Source: CAZZCP01 sp964653235 (GTDB taxonomy: Bacteria; Bdellovibrionota; Bdellovibrionia; Bdellovibrionales; UBA840). Taken from it: a stretch of DNA of 51,554 nt. Of the stretch, positions 24,417 to 32,945 are shown in pieces. The notes beneath the pieces were generated by a model. The model was not told where the DNA came from, did no database searches, and saw only the letters and a list, made by a program, of their open reading frames with translations. How positions within the stretch are numbered: position 1 is the first letter of the stretch; every line of letters begins with the position of its first letter. The DNA lies in contig CAZZCP010000008.1 of the NCBI GenBank assembly GCA_964653235.1, forward strand, positions 1 through 51,554. Direction: 5' to 3'. A program made the position numbers and the translations under genes.

Positions 24417-24827
24417 ATGTCTTCTTTTCAGGCCATAGAAAATTCGCAGTATCTCTATCTAAGAGAGGTTTTGGGGGTGTCTTCGATTCTTAAACCTCAG
24501 GATTTGATGCTCAAAAAGTCTTACCCTTCCCTATTGATAGTCCACCAATCGGAGGCAGAGGAAGAGTTGGCTTTATTGCAAAAGATCTGTTCAGCTTTGC
24601 AATACTCTGACTTTCATGTTGTTCATCAAAACGAGCTTACAGAAGAGATTTTGCGAGCTTCAGGTTTTTGCATTCAGTTTGGCGCTAGTGAAGACTTGTA
24701 TCAACTTTGTGAGCTAGAAGGCAGATACCAACTCAATTCAGAAGGCTTGGGACTTCTTTTGCAAAGACCGGATTTAAAAAGTAGACTCTGGAAAGAAATG
24801 AAAAAACTCATACAGGTAATGAAATGA
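24417..24827 (+). CDS. HolD-like protein (possible DNA polymerase III psi subunit)
   Basis: This 136-residue protein is the usual length for HolD (E. coli HolD is 137). By eye the order of features agrees along the whole chain: an N-terminal YLREVLGV helix, SLLIVHQ as the first core strand, a long helix, then SGFCIQFGAS corresponding to the HCNSWRLG segment, and the C-terminal LLQRPDLKSRLWKEMKKL matching the HolD pattern of N/R-P-x-x-R-x-x-LW-x-x-I. Psi bridges the clamp loader and chi/SSB. The resemblance is weak and no alignment score is available; an unknown family is the alternative. It overlaps the NfeD gene by 4 bp. Confidence 0.42.
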   Translation: MSSFQAIENSQYLYLREVLGVSSILKPQDLMLKKSYPSLLIVHQSEAEEELALLQKICSALQYSDFHVVHQNELTEEILRASGFCIQFGASEDLYQLCELEGRYQLNSEGLGLLLQRPDLKSRLWKEMKKLIQVMK

Positions 24828-26080
24828 AGATTTTTTTTCTCATACTATTTTTAGCAAAATTGGTATCTGCAAATTGTACTACCAAGTTGATTGTCGATGA
24901 CCCTATCGGTCCGGCCACTTTTGACTACATTCAACGAGGAATTGGAGACCTTGAGAAAAACCAGTGTGAGTCTATTTTACTATTGATCAACACGCCAGGC
25001 GGAGACTTGCAGAGCACTCGTAAAATAGTGCAGTTAATTATGAACTCAGAAAAAGCCTTTCTTTGTTTGGTACACCCCTCGGGGGGCCATGCAGGAAGTG
25101 CCGGTGCAATTATTTTGCAAGCTTGTCATGTGGCAGGCGCAGTCAAGGCGACCAATCTTGGTGCGGCTACACCTGTGCAGGCTACAGGAAAAGAAATGCC
25201 AAAGGATCTTCGCAAAAAAATTATGAACGATACTTTGAGTTGGATGGAAGGAATTACCAAGCGACGAGGCAGAAATCTTGAATTTAGTAAAGAGATCATC
25301 ACAGAAGCAAAAGCTGTATCTGCCGAAGAGGCAGAAAAACTGGGAGCAATTGATAAATCGGTGAATACGGTTTTGGAGTTTTTAGAATTTGCAAAAGACC
25401 GAGAGGTTGAAATCAATGAAGGAAAGCAAAGCAAAGTAATTGTAGGTGATTTAAAAGAATACAAAAGAGACTTGCGATACAAAGTACTTAACATTGTAGC
25501 TGATCCACAGTTTTCTTACCTATTATTTATGGGGAGTCTTGGCTTGTTGTACTTTGAGCTAACCCATCCAGGTGCGATTGTTCCTGGGGTAGTTGGTGCT
25601 TTGGGCCTAACTCTTAGCATGATTAGCTTCTATAAACTTGATGTTCAATGGGGCGGCTTAGCCTTAATGCTTTTGGGTTTGATTTTTCTCATTGCAGAAG
25701 CTTTTATTCCGAGTTTTGGCGCTCTTGGCATCGGCGGTATCGTGGCTTTTACCCTTGGTGGAATCTTTCTATTTGACGGTTCAAGCGGATACTCTGTTCC
25801 TCTTTCAACGATTTTACCTACAAGTATTACTTTGGGCTTGCTGATGCTTGGACTTGCAGTTCTAGCATTTCGTACACGAGGGGTTAAAAAGCGCGGGGGT
25901 TTTGATAGTATCATTGGCCAAGAGGGTCTCATACTTTCTGTTGATAAAAAGAATAAAAATATAGGTGAGATTGAAATTTATGGCGAGCGATGGAAGTGCA
26001 AAGCCAACTTTGATTTAATCCTTGAAGAGCGAGTTCGAGTAACTGGCCGAGAAGGTTTCACATTAATTATAAACAAGTAA
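24824..26080 (+). CDS. NfeD-family membrane serine protease (long form)
   Basis: This 418-residue protein has a signal sequence (about 1-16), then a ClpP/SppA-like protease domain. The likely nucleophile is Ser92 in GGHAGSAG, and a lysine near residue 131 is the general base of the family. Four or five membrane segments (about 228-350) and an NfeD OB-fold tail (IIGQEGLIL... WKCKANFDLILEERVRVTG) follow. Long NfeD proteins cleave the C-terminus of their partner stomatin. The next gene is exactly such a stomatin, nine bases away, so the pair is a classic membrane-microdomain operon. Confidence 0.92.
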   Translation: MKIFFLILFLAKLVSANCTTKLIVDDPIGPATFDYIQRGIGDLEKNQCESILLLINTPGGDLQSTRKIVQLIMNSEKAFLCLVHPSGGHAGSAGAIILQACHVAGAVKATNLGAATPVQATGKEMPKDLRKKIMNDTLSWMEGITKRRGRNLEFSKEIITEAKAVSAEEAEKLGAIDKSVNTVLEFLEFAKDREVEINEGKQSKVIVGDLKEYKRDLRYKVLNIVADPQFSYLLFMGSLGLLYFELTHPGAIVPGVVGALGLTLSMISFYKLDVQWGGLALMLLGLIFLIAEAFIPSFGALGIGGIVAFTLGGIFLFDGSSGYSVPLSTILPTSITLGLLMLGLAVLAFRTRGVKKRGGFDSIIGQEGLILSVDKKNKNIGEIEIYGERWKCKANFDLILEERVRVTGREGFTLIINK

Positions 26081-26089
26081 GGAGTTGTA

Positions 26090-26836
26090 ATGGCAATTTA
26101 TGGTATTTTAGGAGCATTTGTTCTTTTTGTTTTAGCTTCTTGCATTCGAGTTTTAACCGAATACGAGAGGGGAGTTGTTTTTCGCTTGGGCCGGAGTATT
26201 GGTGCAGTAGGTCCGGGACTCATTATACTTATTCCCTTTGTTGATAAGATGATGAAAATAGGTTTGAGAACGATCACGATGGATATACCTCCTCAAGACG
26301 TAATTACCAAAGACAATGTAACTGTAAAAGTAAATGCTGTGGTTTATTTTCGCGTTCTCGATCCTGAAAAAGCAGTGATTGAAATTGAAGACTATTATTA
26401 TGCGACATCGCAATTGGCTCAAACTACTTTGCGAGCTATATTAGGACAAATTGATTTGGATGTTCTTTTAACAGATAGAGATTCAATCAATCAAAGACTG
26501 CAAGAAATTTTGGATCGACAAACGGAACCATGGGGAATCAAGGTCTCTATGGTTGAAGTGAAAAACATCGATTTGCCCCCAGAAATGCAAAGGGCTATGG
26601 CCAAAGAAGCCGAGGCAGAAAGAGAAAGACGTGCAAAAGTCATCAGCGCTGAAGGAGAGCTGCAAAGATCTGAAAAGCTTGCCCAAGCATCACATAAACT
26701 TGCCGAGTCGCCCAGTGCCTTACAATTGGCTTACTTGTCAACTCTTCAAGACATATCTTCGAGTCCCTCTGCCACTATTGTGTTTCCAATGCCTTTAGAC
26801 TTGATCAAAGCCTTTATGCGAGACAAAATGGACTAG
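26090..26836 (+). CDS. Slipin / stomatin-like SPFH protein
   Basis: This 248-residue protein has an N-terminal hydrophobic hairpin (about 3-20), then an SPFH/Band 7 domain (RVLTEYERGVVFRLGR, PPQDVITKDNVTVKVNAVVYFRV). A coiled-coil region (EAEAERERRAKVISAEGELQ) follows, and the hydrophobic C-terminus (ATIVFPMPLDLIKAF) resembles the site cut by NfeD-type proteases. It oligomerises at the inner face of the membrane and organises microdomains. AGGAG precedes the ATG. The SpoIID-like gene begins directly after its stop. Confidence 0.93.
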   Translation: MAIYGILGAFVLFVLASCIRVLTEYERGVVFRLGRSIGAVGPGLIILIPFVDKMMKIGLRTITMDIPPQDVITKDNVTVKVNAVVYFRVLDPEKAVIEIEDYYYATSQLAQTTLRAILGQIDLDVLLTDRDSINQRLQEILDRQTEPWGIKVSMVEVKNIDLPPEMQRAMAKEAEAERERRAKVISAEGELQRSEKLAQASHKLAESPSALQLAYLSTLQDISSSPSATIVFPMPLDLIKAFMRDKMD

Positions 26837-28003
26837 ATGAAATTATGGCAAAAGGGACTTTGCTTCTTTCTATTTTTAAGTCATCAACCGGGCAATGCAG
26901 AAGAAATTCGAGTACGCGTTGCCTCTGGTTTAGATAAAATTCATATCTCTGCAGATAATCTTAAAATTAAAAAGTGTCACCGCTGCCCCAGTGAGTTGTG
27001 GCGAAATCAAAAATTGAAGCTTCAGGTATTTAATGGTGTTTGGATGCTGCAATCAAGATCGGCGAAAACAAAAACCTACGCTGTCGAATCTTTACTTTTG
27101 CAGGGAAAATTTGCTTTTGATACTCGAAGGATGCCAAATAAGCTTGAGCTATTTGCTCGTAAGAATGCAATCGATGTCGTCTATTCACTTGACCTTGAAG
27201 ATTACATTCGCGGAGTGCTTCCCTCAGAGATGCCAATGCACTGGCCTCTCGATAGCTTAAAGGCTCAGGCGATAGCATCGAGAACCTATGTTTTAATGCA
27301 AAAAAAGCAGTACCCTTCTCGTTATTATCATGTCGACAATACAGTCATGGATCAAGTTTTTCATTGGTCTCATCAGCTTCACCCAAAGTTAGAGAAAAAA
27401 CTCGATCAAGTGATTCAAGAAACTAGAAGCGCATTTTTATTTGGAGCTAAACAAAAGCTAGTGGCTACTTATTTTCATTCACATTGCGGGGGGTTTACCG
27501 AGAAAGCCAAAAAGGTATGGGGTCATCGAGAAGGTTCGAAGCCGGTAAAAGATCCTTATTGTCTGTTGGGTACAAATAAAAATTGGTTCTATCGAATCGG
27601 CAAACAAGAATTAAACAAAGCTTACCAAAAATACAGCAAAGACTCTCGGCTTGGAAAGCTAATTTCTGTGATTCCTGGAAAAAAGAATATCAGTGGCCGT
27701 ATGGAGTATATTAGCCTGATTTTTGCTAGCGGCAAGATTCGCAGATGGAAGAGCCAAGAGCTTCGTGCCTCTTTGGGTTTTACAAAGCTCAAATCAACTC
27801 GGTTTTCATTTTATGATAAAAAAGATCATTATCTTTTTACTGGAAATGGATTTGGTCATGGAGTCGGGCTTTGTCAGCACGGAGCAAAACAAATGGCAAG
27901 TTTAGGTTATAATTTTCGCCAGATCTTAAAGCACTATTATCCGAGATCTCGGATTGGCAATTTCCCACAGCGAGTTACAAAACTGCAACAGCGACGTAAA
28001 TAG
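26837..28003 (+). CDS. SpoIID/LytB-domain peptidoglycan lytic transglycosylase
   Basis: This 388-residue protein has a signal peptide (about 1-21). A SpoIID domain spans about 115-380: YIRGVLPSEMPMHWPLDSLKAQAIASRTY (with the catalytic glutamate in SEM), ATYFHSHCGGFTEKA, and FTGNGFGHGVGLCQHGAKQMA near the C-terminus. The family cleaves denuded glycan strands. Outside sporulating bacteria such proteins trim peptidoglycan at division or envelope remodelling sites. It begins at the base after the slipin stop, so it belongs to the nfeD-slipin operon. Confidence 0.9.
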   Translation: MKLWQKGLCFFLFLSHQPGNAEEIRVRVASGLDKIHISADNLKIKKCHRCPSELWRNQKLKLQVFNGVWMLQSRSAKTKTYAVESLLLQGKFAFDTRRMPNKLELFARKNAIDVVYSLDLEDYIRGVLPSEMPMHWPLDSLKAQAIASRTYVLMQKKQYPSRYYHVDNTVMDQVFHWSHQLHPKLEKKLDQVIQETRSAFLFGAKQKLVATYFHSHCGGFTEKAKKVWGHREGSKPVKDPYCLLGTNKNWFYRIGKQELNKAYQKYSKDSRLGKLISVIPGKKNISGRMEYISLIFASGKIRRWKSQELRASLGFTKLKSTRFSFYDKKDHYLFTGNGFGHGVGLCQHGAKQMASLGYNFRQILKHYYPRSRIGNFPQRVTKLQQRRK

Positions 28004-28109
28004 TAAGTATTATTGTAAATTATCTTGACGCATCTATTACAAAAAGCCCTCTTCTCACTGGCGCTGAGATTGTTTTTCTCGTAGGCTAACTTTTGTTAAG
28101 GAGGTTGAT

Positions 28110-28688
28110 TTGAAACATTTATTATTACTTTCGAGCCTTTTTGTTTTTGCTGCTTGTAGCTCAAGTTTAGAGAAGAAAAACGAAGTGAAGGAGCTAGATA
28201 CAAAACTCGAAAAAGAACAAAAAATTAGTGGTAACGATAAGCTTGGTGTACGCGACAACAAATTAGTTGTACAAAAGAAAGTCTTACTTGCCGAAGAATT
28301 AAGAGCTCTTGAAAATGAAACTTACGGTATTGAATATGAAGTCTATGGCAATCGCGAGTATGGAACAAAAGGACTTTACGGGGTATACCGCGACTGTAAA
28401 GGCGACTTAAACTCTGTGGCTTTGGGCGGAACCGGAAAACTAATCCCCATTGAGCCTGCTGCACCGGTGATCAAAGAAGATGCTCCTTTTGAATTGGGTG
28501 AAGATGAAGAAGGTCAATTGGTTGGTATCTCTGAAGAATACTTAACTCAAAGAATTGATCGCTTTAAAAAGTATCGCAAAGTACTTCGCCAGCGCCGCGA
28601 GGAGTATGAAACCAAAGTTCGTATTTGTAAAAATGATGTTAAGTCTGCCAAAGCCAAAATGGCTCAAGAGAAAAAAGCATCCAACTAG
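28110..28688 (+). CDS. Putative lipoprotein with coiled-coil C-terminus
   Basis: This 192-residue protein starts at TTG preceded by a perfect AAGGAGG. The signal ends in a lipobox FAAC, so Cys16 is the likely lipidated residue. A lysine/glutamate-rich stretch, a tyrosine-rich middle (YGIEYEVYGNREYGTKGLYG) and a basic helical C-terminus (about 145-185, RFKKYRKVLRQRREEYETK) follow. Two cysteines (DCKG and ICKN) may pair. No known family is recognised. A strong terminator directly follows. Confidence 0.72.
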   Translation: MKHLLLLSSLFVFAACSSSLEKKNEVKELDTKLEKEQKISGNDKLGVRDNKLVVQKKVLLAEELRALENETYGIEYEVYGNREYGTKGLYGVYRDCKGDLNSVALGGTGKLIPIEPAAPVIKEDAPFELGEDEEGQLVGISEEYLTQRIDRFKKYRKVLRQRREEYETKVRICKNDVKSAKAKMAQEKKASN

Positions 28689-28697
28689 TTCTAGCGC

Positions 28698-28721
28698 AAA
28701 GGGGCCCTTGGTCCCTTTTTT
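28698..28721 (+). terminator. Rho-independent terminator between the lipoprotein gene and queA
   Basis: AAAGGGG and TCCCTTT pair (one G-T wobble) around a CCCTTGG loop, followed by a run of six T. The T-run ends only three bases before the queA ATG, so the hairpin fills the place where a queA ribosome binding site would be expected. Confidence 0.75.
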
Positions 28722-28724
28722 CTT

Positions 28725-29741
28725 ATGAAACTCTCTGATCTCGATTTTTCATTTCCAGATGAACTCATTGCCACTGAGCCGCAAAGGCCTTCAAGAGTTT
28801 GTTTTAAACAATCGGCCAAACCTCCAGTTGAACTGAGCAAGAAACAGCTTTTGCAAAAGCTAGAACCGGGCGATGCCCTGGTAATCAATCAGAGCAAAGT
28901 AGTTAAGAGAAGAGTGGTAGCCAAAGGAAGTATCAGTGGGCGCGACTTTGAGGTTTTGTTTACCGATGAATTCGAAGATTCGATATGGCAGGGGTTGTTT
29001 CCTGCAAGTCGCTTAAAAACAGGCGAAGATTTAATTTTTCCGAATGAGATTCGAGGTCAATTGATCGAATCGAGCATACCGCAAAAAATAAAACTCAATC
29101 ACAAAGTAGATCTTCACTTTTTTCATCAATATGGCGAAGTTCCCCTTCCTCCTTACATTCAAAAGAAGCGTGGAGAACAGCGAATACAGCCCGAAGATGA
29201 GTCTTGGTATCAGACCGAGTGGGCTCGCGTTGAGGGCAGTAGTGCGGCTCCTACTGCGAGTTTGCATTTTGACAACCAAGACTTGGATGATCTTCGTGCC
29301 CGCGGAGTAGAAGTCATCCCTATTCTCTTACATGTGGGATTGGGAACCTATTTGCCAGTGCAAAGTGAAGATTTAGATGACCACCCCATGCATGCCGAAT
29401 GGGTCGAAGTACTGCAAGAAGACTGGCAAAGAGTACAAAATGCCAAGCGGGTCTGGGCTCTTGGCACAACGGTGGTTCGAGCCCTAGAGTCGGTGGCAGC
29501 TGAATTAATAGCTCCAGATCAAAATGGAAATTTCTTTGGCGAGACCCGATTGCTGATTCAACCCGGTTATTCTTATCAAATTGTAGATGTCTTATTGACA
29601 AATTTCCATCAGCCGAAAACAACACTCATGGCTCTTGTTGCCGCTTTTGCTGGTCTTGAAGAGACCAAGAAGACCTATGAGTGGGCGATTGAAAATCGCT
29701 TTCGACTTTTTAGCTATGGAGATTTGAGTGTATGGCTGTAG
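28725..29741 (+). CDS. queA: S-adenosylmethionine:tRNA ribosyltransferase-isomerase
   Basis: QueA transfers and isomerises the ribosyl part of SAM onto preQ1 in tRNA to make epoxyqueuosine. The 338-residue protein shows the family start (LSDLDFSFPDELIATEPQRPSR), GDALVINQSKV, the GEVPLPPYI segment, the AAPTASLHF motif, LHVGLGTYLPV, and the C-terminal NFHQPKTTLMALVAAFAG. The start is fixed by homology, yet no Shine-Dalgarno is present because the preceding terminator's T-run reaches to 28721. The gene overlaps tgt by 10 bp. Confidence 0.95.
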   Translation: MKLSDLDFSFPDELIATEPQRPSRVCFKQSAKPPVELSKKQLLQKLEPGDALVINQSKVVKRRVVAKGSISGRDFEVLFTDEFEDSIWQGLFPASRLKTGEDLIFPNEIRGQLIESSIPQKIKLNHKVDLHFFHQYGEVPLPPYIQKKRGEQRIQPEDESWYQTEWARVEGSSAAPTASLHFDNQDLDDLRARGVEVIPILLHVGLGTYLPVQSEDLDDHPMHAEWVEVLQEDWQRVQNAKRVWALGTTVVRALESVAAELIAPDQNGNFFGETRLLIQPGYSYQIVDVLLTNFHQPKTTLMALVAAFAGLEETKKTYEWAIENRFRLFSYGDLSVWL

Positions 29742-30852
29742 GAGACTTTCAAGTTCACATGCGATCGGGTAAAGCCAGATGCGCAACTCTAGAAACAGCA
29801 CATGGAAAGATTGAAACTCCTGTATTTATGCCTGTCGGTACCAAGGCCACAGTCAAAGCGATGACGGTGGATGAGCTCGATGAAATGGGAAGCCAAATTC
29901 TATTAGGCAACACCTATCATTTGCATCTACGTCCCGGTGAAGACCTGATTCAAGAAGCAGGGGGGTTGCATCAGTTTATGAATTGGAACAAGCCAATTCT
30001 AACAGACAGCGGAGGCTTTCAGGTTTTTTCTCTTTCTTCATTGAATAAACTCAGCGAAGAAGGAGTGGAGTTTCGCTCGCATATTGACGGGAAAAAACAT
30101 TTTATTTCTCCCGAAAAAAGTATGCAAATTCAAATGGCCTTGGGCTCTGATATCATTATGGCTTTTGATGAGTGTCCTCCCTATCCCTGCACTCGAGAAG
30201 ACTTGATCAAATCTATGGATTTGACTCAAAGGTGGCTGCTTCGCTGTAAAGAAGCAATGACCCGTAAAGAGAGTCTGCTCTTTGGCATTGTACAAGGTGG
30301 ATTAGAAAAAGATCTTCGCTATCGCAGTATAGAGCAGATTTGTTCGGTTGATTTACCAGGTTATGCTTTTGGTGGATTTAGTGTTGGAGAGCCGATTGAA
30401 AAGATGCATGAGATGCTCAATGAGATTGGCGATGCATTGCCCGCGAACAAGCCACGCTACCTCATGGGGGTTGGAACTCCCTTGGATCTGGTTCGTGCCA
30501 TCAACAATGGCNNNNNNNNNNTTGTGTGTTGCCGACTCGCGTGGCTCGAAATGCTTTGCTTTTTACCTGGCAGGGCAGAGTCAATATCAAGCGGCAAGAA
30601 TATGCCCGTGACTTTGGGCCTTTAGATCCTGAGTGTGATTGTTATACCTGTAAAAACTATTCTCGCGCCTATTTGCGTCATTTGTTTTTAAGCGGAGAAA
30701 TTTTATCTTCGCGCTTGAACACCTATCATAATCTTTACTTTTACCAAGAGCTTATGAGGCGCGCCCGTTCAGCCATTCGAGAAGATCGCTGGGAGTCTTT
30801 CTATCGAGATTGCTTGATGCGCTTTGCCAAAAGGGATGGGCATTTGTCTTAA
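29732..30852 (+). CDS. tgt: Queuine tRNA-ribosyltransferase (interrupted by an assembly gap)
   Basis: Tgt swaps guanine 34 for preQ1 in tRNAs with a GUN anticodon. The family motifs are present: PVFMPVGTKATVKAMT, GNTYHLHLRPG, TDSGGFQVFSL, GIVQGG, YAFGGFSVGEP, and the zinc site CDCYTC plus a later His. The N-run at 30512-30521 falls after AINNG and before CVLPTRVARN. In relatives IDMFD stands there, carrying the nucleophilic aspartate; about 14 bases are expected, not ten, which also repairs the frame. The gene overlaps queA by 10 bp and is 64 bp before yajC. Confidence 0.94.
30512..30521. other. Assembly gap inside tgt
   Basis: Ten Ns join two different frames of tgt. Restoring the conserved IDMFD segment needs about 14 bases, which also brings both halves into one frame. 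Confidence 0.88.
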
Positions 30853-30916
30853 AGACTTGAAAAAACTTGTAGTTTTCGCAATACATGCCTTTTGTAATCG
30901 ATCTATTGGAGGAATC

Positions 30917-31255
30917 ATGTTTTGGTCTACTGCTTTTGCGCAAGCTGCCGATCAAGCGCAACAACAACCATCTTTTATAGAGAGCATGTTTCCCATGCTT
31001 TTGATTTTTGGTGTCTTCTATTTTCTTTTAATCCGTCCACAAACCAAGCGAGCAAAACAACATGCTGAATTGATCTCGAAACTCAATCGTGGTGACGAGG
31101 TAATCACAGCGAGTGGAATTTTAGGGCGAATCGAAGGTCTTACAGATGAATTCGTAACTCTTGAAGTTGCCAACAACGTAAGAATCAAAGTCTTGCGCAA
31201 GCAAATTGCGAGTAAATGGGATCAAAATGCAACGGCAAAGGAGAAAAGAACGTGA
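30917..31255 (+). CDS. yajC: Preprotein translocase accessory subunit YajC
   Basis: This 112-residue protein has a single membrane helix (about residues 24-40, MLLIFGVFYFLLIRPQ) and the conserved cytoplasmic domain (KRAKQHAELISKLNRGDEVITASGILGRI). The start at 30917 is chosen because GGAGGA precedes it and the N-terminus then fits the family; an upstream in-frame ATG at 30824 lies inside tgt. YajC associates with SecDF. Its stop overlaps the secD start (GTGA). Confidence 0.95.
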   Translation: MFWSTAFAQAADQAQQQPSFIESMFPMLLIFGVFYFLLIRPQTKRAKQHAELISKLNRGDEVITASGILGRIEGLTDEFVTLEVANNVRIKVLRKQIASKWDQNATAKEKRT

Positions 31256-32940
31256 TTGAAAGTCTTAAGGTAAGATTTGGTATTATCATAGTCAGCATTT
31301 TGTTTTCAGCTCTCACATTTGCTCCCAATATCATTCAGGTTGGTGAGTCCTGGATCTTCTCTAAAGAGAAAATCAAATATGGACTCGATATCCAAGGCGG
31401 ATTGCATCTTGTTATGGGAGTGGATGTTCAAGGGGTAATGCGCGAGACGACATCTCGTTTGGCTGCCAGTTTAAAAGAATTTTTTGAAAGAGAAAACAGC
31501 CCGGTTCAAAATGTAAGTTTAGAAGAAGCTGGTAAAAAGTATCAACTGAGCCTTGATCTTGGGGCTACCCCCTCTGAAAAAGCTAAATCTTTGCTTGAAG
31601 ATAGCTTTCCTGACTTAAATGTGACCGGCGAAACGGCAACTCAAATGAAACTGCAATACAATGATGCTTATCTAAGAGACTTAAACAGTCGAACCATCGA
31701 GCAAGCCATTGAAACCATTCGTAACCGGATTGATGAATTTGGTGTTTCTGAACCTAGCATCACTGCTCAAGGAAATGATCGTATTCTAGTTCAACTACCT
31801 GGTGTTAAAGATGCCACAGAGGCAAAATCACTCATTAATAAGACGGCTCGTTTAGAGTTTCAAATGCTATCTGATGAAAATCCTGTTGAGCTTGCAACTT
31901 GGATTGAAGAAGCAGAAAAAGCTGGTGACTATAATATAAAAAAATTAGGCTACAGTGATTATGTAGATAGACTCAATCAAGATTTGAAAGCAAAGCTGCC
32001 TGAAAATACAGTCGTTTATTTTGAAAAATCTCAAGATGCTGGTGACATCAGTTTAGGTAGGATCCCATATCTTTTGAAAACAGACACCAATCTCGGTGGC
32101 GATACTCTGCGAGATTCTCGTGTTAGTATTGATGAATTTGGAAATCCAGCAGTAACCATGACATTTAACCCAACTGGAACGAAAAGATTTTCTGAATTGA
32201 CAGGTGCCAATATTGGTAAACAAATGGCTATCGTTTTGGATAAAGTGGTCTATTCTGCACCCAATATTGAAAGTAGGATTCCCAATGGAAACGCAAGAAT
32301 CACTATGGGCGGCGGTAGAGATATATCAACTGTAATGAAAGAGGCGCAAAATATTTCAATCGCTTTGCGTGCAGGTGCTTTGCCGGCAAGTCTTGAGCAG
32401 CTCGAAGAGAGAACCGTTGGACCATCACTTGGTAAAGACTCAATTGAGTCTGGTAAAATGGCGATTTATGTTGGCGGTGCTCTCGTTCTTTTGTTTATGC
32501 TTGTTTATTACAAAAGCTTAGGTGTTCTTGCGAATATTGGCCTAGTTTTAAATGTCTTCTTTATTTTGGCATTGCTGACTGCTTTAGGAGCAACTTTGAC
32601 TTTGCCTGGAGTTGCCGGGATTGCCTTGACGATTGGTATTGCAGTTGATGCCAATGTGATTATTTTTGAGAGAATTAAAGAAGAACTCAAAAAGGGGCAA
32701 AACTTAAAAATGGCTGTTAAAGATGGTTTTGGAAACGCTTTCTCTGCGATTTTAGATGCCAATATTACCACAGGCATAGTCTGTTTGATTTTAATGTATT
32801 TTGGCTCTGGCCCTGTAAGAGGTTTTGCTGTGACTCTGCTCTGTGGCTTGGTGACATCAATGTTTACGGCAATATTTGTGTCGAAAAGCATTTTAGATTA
32901 TTTGATCGTCCGTAGAGGCGTGACGAAACTACCTATTTAG
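31252..32940 (+). CDS. secD: Protein translocase subunit SecD
   Basis: SecD with SecF uses the proton gradient to pull exported proteins through SecYEG. The start is the GTG at 31252, overlapping the yajC stop and preceded by AAAGGAG; 562 residues result. Visible features are TM1 near the N-terminus, the signature GLDIQGGLHLVMGVD, the P1 head domain, FNPTGTKRFSELT, the LPASLEQLEERTVGPSLG segment, and five C-terminal helices with the conserved GIAVDANVIIFERIKEEL motif, whose aspartate conducts protons. Confidence 0.97.
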   Translation: MIESLKVRFGIIIVSILFSALTFAPNIIQVGESWIFSKEKIKYGLDIQGGLHLVMGVDVQGVMRETTSRLAASLKEFFERENSPVQNVSLEEAGKKYQLSLDLGATPSEKAKSLLEDSFPDLNVTGETATQMKLQYNDAYLRDLNSRTIEQAIETIRNRIDEFGVSEPSITAQGNDRILVQLPGVKDATEAKSLINKTARLEFQMLSDENPVELATWIEEAEKAGDYNIKKLGYSDYVDRLNQDLKAKLPENTVVYFEKSQDAGDISLGRIPYLLKTDTNLGGDTLRDSRVSIDEFGNPAVTMTFNPTGTKRFSELTGANIGKQMAIVLDKVVYSAPNIESRIPNGNARITMGGGRDISTVMKEAQNISIALRAGALPASLEQLEERTVGPSLGKDSIESGKMAIYVGGALVLLFMLVYYKSLGVLANIGLVLNVFFILALLTALGATLTLPGVAGIALTIGIAVDANVIIFERIKEELKKGQNLKMAVKDGFGNAFSAILDANITTGIVCLILMYFGSGPVRGFAVTLLCGLVTSMFTAIFVSKSILDYLIVRRGVTKLPI

Positions 32941-32945
32941 GAGTA

